DNA of 64,000 nucleotides from Gadus chalcogrammus. Its lineage: Eukaryota > Chordata > Actinopteri > Gadiformes > Gadidae. The notes beneath the pieces are model-generated. The model did no database searches and was not told where the DNA came from. It saw only the letters and a program-made list of their open reading frames with translations. Shown in pieces: positions 59,073 through 64,000 of the stretch (position 1 is the first letter of the stretch; every line of letters begins with the position of its first letter). The stretch spans positions 1,049,758-1,113,757 of the forward strand of contig NC_079427.1 in the NCBI RefSeq assembly GCF_026213295.1, written 5' to 3'. The position numbers and the translations under genes are program-made.

Positions 59073-59760
59073 TCCTTCAACTTTATCCTTGCACTGCTAT
59101 ACATTTTAATTATTAATATGCTTGCCCTTGTCCTTTTTAGTGTTCATATTTAACGCAGGCTTCTGTACGTACTTGTTTGCCCTACTATTATGTCACACAT
59201 TCTCCAAAGCATATTTCATATTTCATATATTTTATCGTCCATATCAGCCATGTGGATATTTTATTTTATTTTATCATCTTGTTTATTTTGTATGCGTGTT
59301 CAAGCAACTGTGACTACGATTTTCCCCCTGGGGATCAATAAAGTATTTTTCTATCCATCTACACACACAATCCCCAATTGAGCCAACAATAACCTCCATC
59401 TGAAGACCTACCGGTTCATCTAGAGACAGCTTCTAAAACCCTTGGTGAGAAGCCTCTCTTATAGTAGGATAGTGTATTAGACAGTTAGGTATTGAACCCT
59501 CTCTTAAAGGAGGAAGGTGCATTAGATAGTGAGGAATAGAAGCCTCTTCTAAAGGAGGACGGTGTATTAGATAAGGATTAGGATAAGGAGTATAAGGAGG
59601 AGAGACACTGACCTGCATGAGTTGATGATGTGACTCTGTTTGTTCTTCGCAGGATGAAGGAGCACGATGACGCATCTGAACACACAGAGCCCCCCCAGAG
59701 ACACAGAGAGACCCATTACTGGCCCCGCTGCCATCAGCCATGCAATAGAAACACGACTAA

Positions 59761-60161
59761 CCCTGCGTTCACACCAAAAGATGCAAAAAGTTGACGCGCG
59801 TCGTGATCCCATTCAAAGTGAATGTAGAGACGCGTTGCTGCTTTGCTGCCGCAGCATTTGCTGCCGCAGCATTTGCTGCCGAGAAAACGGGCAGCAAAAC
59901 TTGATTTGCGGCGGGTCAAAATCTGATTCGCGGCACGGCATGCCCGTGCCCGCTGCCGGGCGCGGGCGGAGGGCGCGTTCACGTACTTGGCGGCGCGTCA
60001 AATGCTGCTCGAGTTGAAATATTTCAACTTTTGCCGCGCCGCAAAACCTTTGCCGCGCTGCAAAACTTTTGACGCGCCGCAAAACTTGATTTGCGGCGCG
60101 TCAAAACTTCGGCGGCAACGCGTTCGGAGCAGCAAATGCATCTTTTGGTGTGGACGCAGGG
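59761..60161. mobile_element. PIF/Harbinger-like MITE, copy 2
   Basis: Equivalent of 22738-23122 with TAA duplications, but 401 bp, including a 15-bp tandem duplication (gcagcatttgctgcc) near 59852. Confidence 0.75.
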
Positions 60162-60264
60162 TAATAGTCACATATGTTGGGGGCCCCAAAGGCCATATAT
60201 TTATAAACAAAACAAACACGGTGCAACCCCTCCATTGTTATATTCTCATCGTTTGCTCTAGGTT

Positions 60265-60562
60265 GAACCCTAGGCTGCAGGACCTATAACTCACCCTGCA
60301 GAGTAGAACCTAGGATGCAGGACCTATAACTCACCCTGCAGAGTAGAACCTAGGCTGCAGGACCTATAACTCACCCTGCAGAGTAGAACCTAGGCTGCAG
60401 GACCTATAACTCACCCTGCAGAGTAGAACCTAGGCTGCAGGACCTATAACTCACCCTGCAGAGTAGAACCTAGGCTGCAGGACCTATAACTCACCCTGCA
60501 GAGTATAACCTAGGCTGCAGGACCTATAACTCACCCTGCAGAGTAGAACCTAGGCTGCAGGA
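60265..60562. repeat. 40-bp minisatellite, copy 2
   Basis: Equivalent of 23225-23525 with the same unit number and order. Confidence 0.9.
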
Positions 60563-60777
60563 CCCTAGATTGAGGAGGGTGTAAAACTCCTGCGACCCCA
60601 GGATGGAGGACCCCAGGGCTTAGGTGGTGGAGGACCCCAGGGCTTAAGGTGGTGGAGGACCCCAGGGTGGAGGAACATAACTCACCCAGCAGGGTAGGCC
60701 ACCAGACCGGAGGAGGGGTCACACGCCAGACTGCTGCCATTGGCCAAAGTGATGCCCAACACCTTCTCTAAGAGCAC

Positions 60778-60913
<136 letters not shown>

Positions 60914-61053
60914 ATTATATGGCTGGCTGGTTCATGCGTCGGATGTGGGTTTAATGTGATGGGTGGGTCTCTTTAGAGGCCTATGAACACAAACACTATC
61001 AACAGTGGAAGAAATGACGCTGTGTTGTATCAGCACGACAACTTCAACTGTAC

Positions 61054-61182
61054 CCGATTAGACGCCCGTTTCGGTTGACTTTGTCGACTTCTCCGTCGTA
61101 GGTTGGGGTTGGTGTTGTGAGCGGGTCTCCTGGGCCGGGCGGCGGCCGGGGGAGGCGCTCCGTGCTCGGCTTGGTCTGCCAT
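61054..61182 (-). CDS. wdr62: wdr62 copy 2, exon 1
   Basis: Identical in length and reading to copy 1 exon 1 (ATG 61182-61180). Confidence 0.8.
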
Positions 61183-62045
61183 GGCGCACCGGTAGTAGTC
61201 TGTAATACTTTTATAAAAACAACACTTATGAAGTGTTTTTCGACCTCCAGATAAACTATTTTAAAGAGCCAATAGAATAAAACCAAACACAGTCGAACAC
61301 AGTGCTGTTGATATGATAATGATAATGGAGGACTTTGTGATGAAGTTCAGCTGCGGAGAAAACCGTGAAATCTGACACTCGCCTGGGGAGGCGGGCCTTA
61401 ATTTAAACTATACAATAGCGACCAATCCCAGCTGGAGCTCTCCACTCACGACCAACCAGAGCCTTCCTTAACGATAAGGGGCGGAGGGTTTCGGAATCTG
61501 GATAATATAAATATAAACAAAACAAAACTCATTTTCTTTCAAAAATTGTTTCGTATTTTTTTCGGTGGGTGTATCAGTTATGTATACATTCCTATTGCAC
61601 TAACGCAAAATTAGAAATACATTTAACATATTTTCATGAATCATTGTAGAATATTATTATTCATTTATTTTTACAAATATCTAGCTCTATGCATGTCTTT
61701 GACTGGTCGCAACATTCGTTAACTCTGACCCTTATCTTTAATTAAATAATCAGTCAGTATTGTTATGGTGTGTGCGTATATTTCCCTCTTCCGCCGCACG
61801 GGACATCAGAGCGCCTCCCGCCGCCAGAAACACGTGGGCCGGAACAGAAGAAGAGAGTTTGGCTCTGTTGTTCGGACCCTCCGCCTCACGAGTTCACCTG
61901 TCTGTCTCCTCACGGGCACTAGGACGGTAACCATAGCGTCCCCCTCCGTCTAAGAGTGTGGAAGAGCGTGTTGTGTTTGTAAGAGTGTGTGGTCTGTGTG
62001 TGTGGAAGAGTGTGTTGTGTGTGTTGTGGCTCAGTGTGTGTTTGG

Positions 62046-64000
<1,955 letters not shown>

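Overview
This window is nuclear DNA of a ray-finned fish. Split genes with GT-AG introns encode vertebrate proteins, and the intergenic DNA carries piggyBac-, hAT- and PIF/Harbinger-type elements of the kinds common in teleosts. Very long AC/GT runs and minisatellites fill almost every intron. Such AC density is reminiscent of cod-like fishes, but that is only an inference.

Layout. (1) 1-4075, minus strand: 5' half of an ATG16L2-like autophagy gene, running off the left edge. (2) 5003-24132, minus strand: a complete 32-exon WD40 scaffold gene of the WDR62/MAPKBP1 family, best read as wdr62 (about 1406 residues). (3) 24997-27183, plus strand: complete polr2d (RNA polymerase II subunit RPB4, 143 residues, 4 exons), head to head with wdr62. 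(4) 27.4-32.1 kb: transposon-rich spacer with a hAT-like MITE and a deleted piggyBac element in perfect TTAA duplications. (5) 32115-35021, minus strand: the last three recognisable exons of a glycosyltransferase family 92 gene. (6) 35.6-38.9 kb: LINE and hAT fragments and a 1.4-kb TTAA-flanked element, ending in poly-C and an assembly gap of exactly 100 N (38894-38993). (7) 38994-64000: a second copy, in the same orientation, of 1.98-26.95 kb (part of atg16l2, all of wdr62, and polr2d up to exon 3).

The second copy carries many single-base deletions in coding exons and a dense block of indels between about 49.0 and 57.7 kb. It starts directly after the gap. The simplest reading is an unpolished second haplotype placed in tandem, not a real segmental duplication, but only read depth can decide.

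The genes do not form a pathway: ATG16L2 is an autophagy-conjugation factor paralogue, WDR62 is a JNK and spindle-pole scaffold, RPB4 is a core polymerase II stalk subunit, and the GT92 protein is a membrane or secretory glycosyltransferase. The most unusual feature is structural. Tandem arrays start exactly at splice junctions, and several array units contain the exon end plus its splice donor. In two cases (atg16l2 at 190-410 and the wdr62 stop codon at 4850-5060) a 39-bp, in-frame unit duplicates coding sequence. I found no new enzymatic or defence system.
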